In this document: piece by piece, positions 6,988 to 8,240 of the stretch | How positions within the stretch are numbered: the first letter of the stretch is position 1 | How the letters are laid out: the number at the start of each line of letters is the position of its first letter | NCBI GenBank assembly: GCA_003662715.1 | Contig: QMYO01000058.1 | Span: forward strand, 1 to 8,240 | DNA from: Candidatus Bathyarchaeota archaeon | Lineage (GTDB): Archaea; Thermoproteota; Bathyarchaeia; Bathyarchaeales; Bathyarchaeaceae | Length of the DNA: 8,240 bases | Direction of reading: 5' to 3' | Notes under the pieces: generated by a model | The model's input: only the letters and a program-made list of their open reading frames with translations | Told to the model about the DNA's origin: nothing | Databases searched by the model: none | Position numbers and translations under genes: made by a program

Positions 6988-7081
6988 TGACTTCACCGTT
7001 GTTCTTGCGTTTCTCTTCACTAACTCCGGAATACATAAACATTTTCCTCTCTGCTTCAAAGCTTTGCAATTGTTCCAACAC
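6977..7081 (-). CDS. Possible 34-residue leader ORF upstream of uL13
   Basis: A GTG at 7079-7081 opens a 34-codon frame (VLEQLQSFEAERK at its start, [17 protein letters not shown] at its end) that stops at a TGA (6977-6979) 8-11 bases inside uL13. AAGGAAG lies about 9 bases before the GTG. It is hydrophilic, with no recognised domain. The overlap with the uL13 start could couple translation, but so short a frame may be chance. Confidence 0.2.
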   Translation of the reverse strand: MLEQLQSFEAERKMFMYSGVSEEKRKNNGEVNEH

Positions 7082-7157
7082 TGTATGTTTCTTCCTTTAA
7101 CACTGTTCAGTCACATTTTTCATTTTTTGTCATTCCTTTCTAAATGCCAAAATAAGA

Positions 7158-7180
7158 AATGTTTACATGAACATTAATAA
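7158..7180. promoter_or_regulatory. Palindrome next to a TATA-like box between uL13 and the phosphatase
   Basis: AATGTT (7158-7163) and AACATT (7170-7175) are perfect inverted arms with a 6-base spacer. The right arm runs into ATTAATAA (7173-7180), a TATA-like element also readable as TTATTAAT on the other strand. On the plus strand it predicts transcription start near 7203, about 38 bases before the phosphatase TTG. On the minus strand it could serve the ribosomal pair with a long leader. Regulation is inferred from layout only. Confidence 0.35.
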
Positions 7181-7240
7181 GCATCTAACGAGTTGAAAAA
7201 CAAAAAATTGCTGACATTAAGATGCGTGAGGAAAACAAAA

Positions 7241-7705
7241 TTGTCGCGTAAAACAGTGTTGCTTGTATGTTATGGGAATATCTGTAGAAGCCCTATGGCA
7301 GAAGGCTTTCTCAACAAAATGCTGCAGAACAAAAATGACGAAAACGCTGAGGTTAGAGTCATTTCAGCTGGTTTACACGCTTATGGAGGCTCACCAACAG
7401 GAGAGGCTATAGAAGTTATGAGGGCAGAAGGCATAGACATCTCAGGTTACAAGTCAAAGCAATTAACTCGAGGACTAATTGAAGAGGCGGATTTAATTTT
7501 AACCATGAAAAAAGAATACAAAGACGTGATTGTTTCGCGTTATCCAGAGTTTAAGCATAAGGTTTTCACTTTAAAAGAGTTTGCGGGAGAAACAGAAGAC
7601 TTGGACATTCACGACCCGTATGGTGAAGGATTAAAAGCCTATGAAGCATGTGCGAGCGAGATAAAACGAATCTTAACCAGAGCCTTTGAGAAGATTGTTA
7701 ACTAA
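7241..7705 (+). CDS. Low-molecular-weight protein tyrosine phosphatase / arsenate reductase family
   Basis: These small cytosolic enzymes hydrolyse phosphotyrosine or phosphoarginine, or reduce arsenate, through a phosphocysteine intermediate. The signature CYGNICRSPMAEG holds the nucleophile C10 and R16 of the CX5R loop, and the late HDPYGEG carries the general acid D125. TTG 7241 gives 154 residues, the usual size, and is preceded by TGAGGA (7227-7232) at 8 bases. The frame is open to TTG 7193, but that extension is unconserved and lysine-rich. Only two cysteines are at the loop (C10 and C15), and no evident downstream redox pair is seen, so phosphatase is favoured over arsenate reductase. 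It ends in TAA, 14 bases from the convergent endonuclease III gene. Confidence 0.88.
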   Translation: MSRKTVLLVCYGNICRSPMAEGFLNKMLQNKNDENAEVRVISAGLHAYGGSPTGEAIEVMRAEGIDISGYKSKQLTRGLIEEADLILTMKKEYKDVIVSRYPEFKHKVFTLKEFAGETEDLDIHDPYGEGLKAYEACASEIKRILTRAFEKIVN

Positions 7706-7719
7706 AAGTAATGGAGAGC

Positions 7720-8240
7720 TTATCTATCAGACGCTTCTCCCAACTGCCTAGAAGGACACAACGTTTCAACAGGACAAAGCTTACAAACTGGCTTTCTCGC
7801 TTTACAGTATCTCCTCCCAAGAGAAATGAGGAGAAGATGAACATGAAGATAGTCTTTAGGATGATAAAGAGCTTGAAGCGCCTCCCGCACACCCTCATAA
7901 CCAGCGTCTAACGGAGCCAGCCTCAACCTCTTTGAAACACGATTCACATGAGTATCCACTGGGAGAGTCGGTTTTCCAGCGCAGAAGTTAAGAACAACAT
8001 CAGCGGTTTTAGGTCCAACTCCAGGCATACGTAAAAGCATTTCCCTAGCCTCTTCAAGCGGGAGAGAATAAATGAAATCAAGCGAGCCTCCGAACTGCTC
8101 AAGAATCATGCAAGAAAGCTTCTTTATGGTTCTGGACTTGTTTCTAAACAACCCCCCGACTCTTATAGCCTCCTCAATCTCTTCCACCCTAGCATCCGCC
8201 AAACCCTTCGGGGTAATCGGAAACTTTTTTGAGAGGTTCA
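7720..8240 (-). CDS. nth: Endonuclease III, [4Fe-4S] DNA glycosylase, N-terminus cut by window edge
   Basis: Endonuclease III removes oxidised pyrimidines and nicks the abasic site in base-excision repair. The helix-hairpin-helix MPGVGPKTADVV holds the catalytic lysine (codon 8008-8010), and LPVDTHVNRVSKRL holds the catalytic aspartate (codon 7954-7956). The C-terminus has the cluster pattern C-x6-C-x2-C-x5-C (CKARKPVCKLCPVETLC). The frame stays open and family-like to the right edge (NLSKKFPITPKGLADA), so a TTG at 8202 is not the start and roughly 40-50 N-terminal residues lie outside. It ends in TAA. There is no sign of damage. Confidence 0.93.
   Translation of the reverse strand, partial: NLSKKFPITPKGLADARVEEIEEAIRVGGLFRNKSRTIKKLSCMILEQFGGSLDFIYSLPLEEAREMLLRMPGVGPKTADVVLNFCAGKPTLPVDTHVNRVSKRLRLAPLDAGYEGVREALQALYHPKDYLHVHLLLISLGRRYCKARKPVCKLCPVETLCPSRQLGEASDR

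Noticed and set aside
7711..7911. 66-codon plus-strand frame after the phosphatase
   Set aside because: Lies antisense to the conserved C-terminus of endonuclease III.

Overview
The window looks archaeal. The uL13 and uS9 proteins are of archaeal type, several genes start with GTG or TTG behind GGTGA or GAGG ribosome-binding sites, AT-rich TATA-like boxes precede genes, and there is a two-subunit aconitase-X dehydratase of the archaeal modified mevalonate pathway. Together with a UAG-interrupted trimethylamine methyltransferase this suggests a Bathyarchaeia-like lineage. That lineage call is an inference and rests on no marker phylogeny.

Layout. (1) Positions 99-1551, minus strand: an MttB-family methyltransferase whose frame is crossed by one amber codon (594-596) exactly where MttB carries pyrrolysine. 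The frame then continues to a UAA at 99-101. Its natural N-terminus is out of frame by one base in a T6 run. (2) Positions 1570-2130: AT-rich, without a convincing gene, with a possible decayed coding remnant. (3) Positions 2161-3118, plus strand: thymidylate kinase, overlapped at its end by a small cysteine-rich protein. (4) Positions 3235-6125, plus strand: a probable operon of an HD-domain phosphohydrolase and the small and large subunits of phosphomevalonate dehydratase (aconitase X). (5) Positions 6135-6987, minus strand: uL13 and uS9, convergent with group 4. (6) Positions 7241-7705, plus strand: a low-molecular-weight tyrosine phosphatase, convergent with (7) an endonuclease III on the minus strand that runs off the right edge.

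The standout is the amber codon. UAG must be read as an amino acid to make the methyltransferase, yet four neighbouring genes (HD protein, both dehydratase subunits, uL13) appear to end in UAG. Either the host decodes UAG ambiguously or conditionally, or the methyltransferase is a decaying gene. The other groups are housekeeping functions: nucleotide metabolism, isoprenoid precursor synthesis, ribosome and DNA repair.
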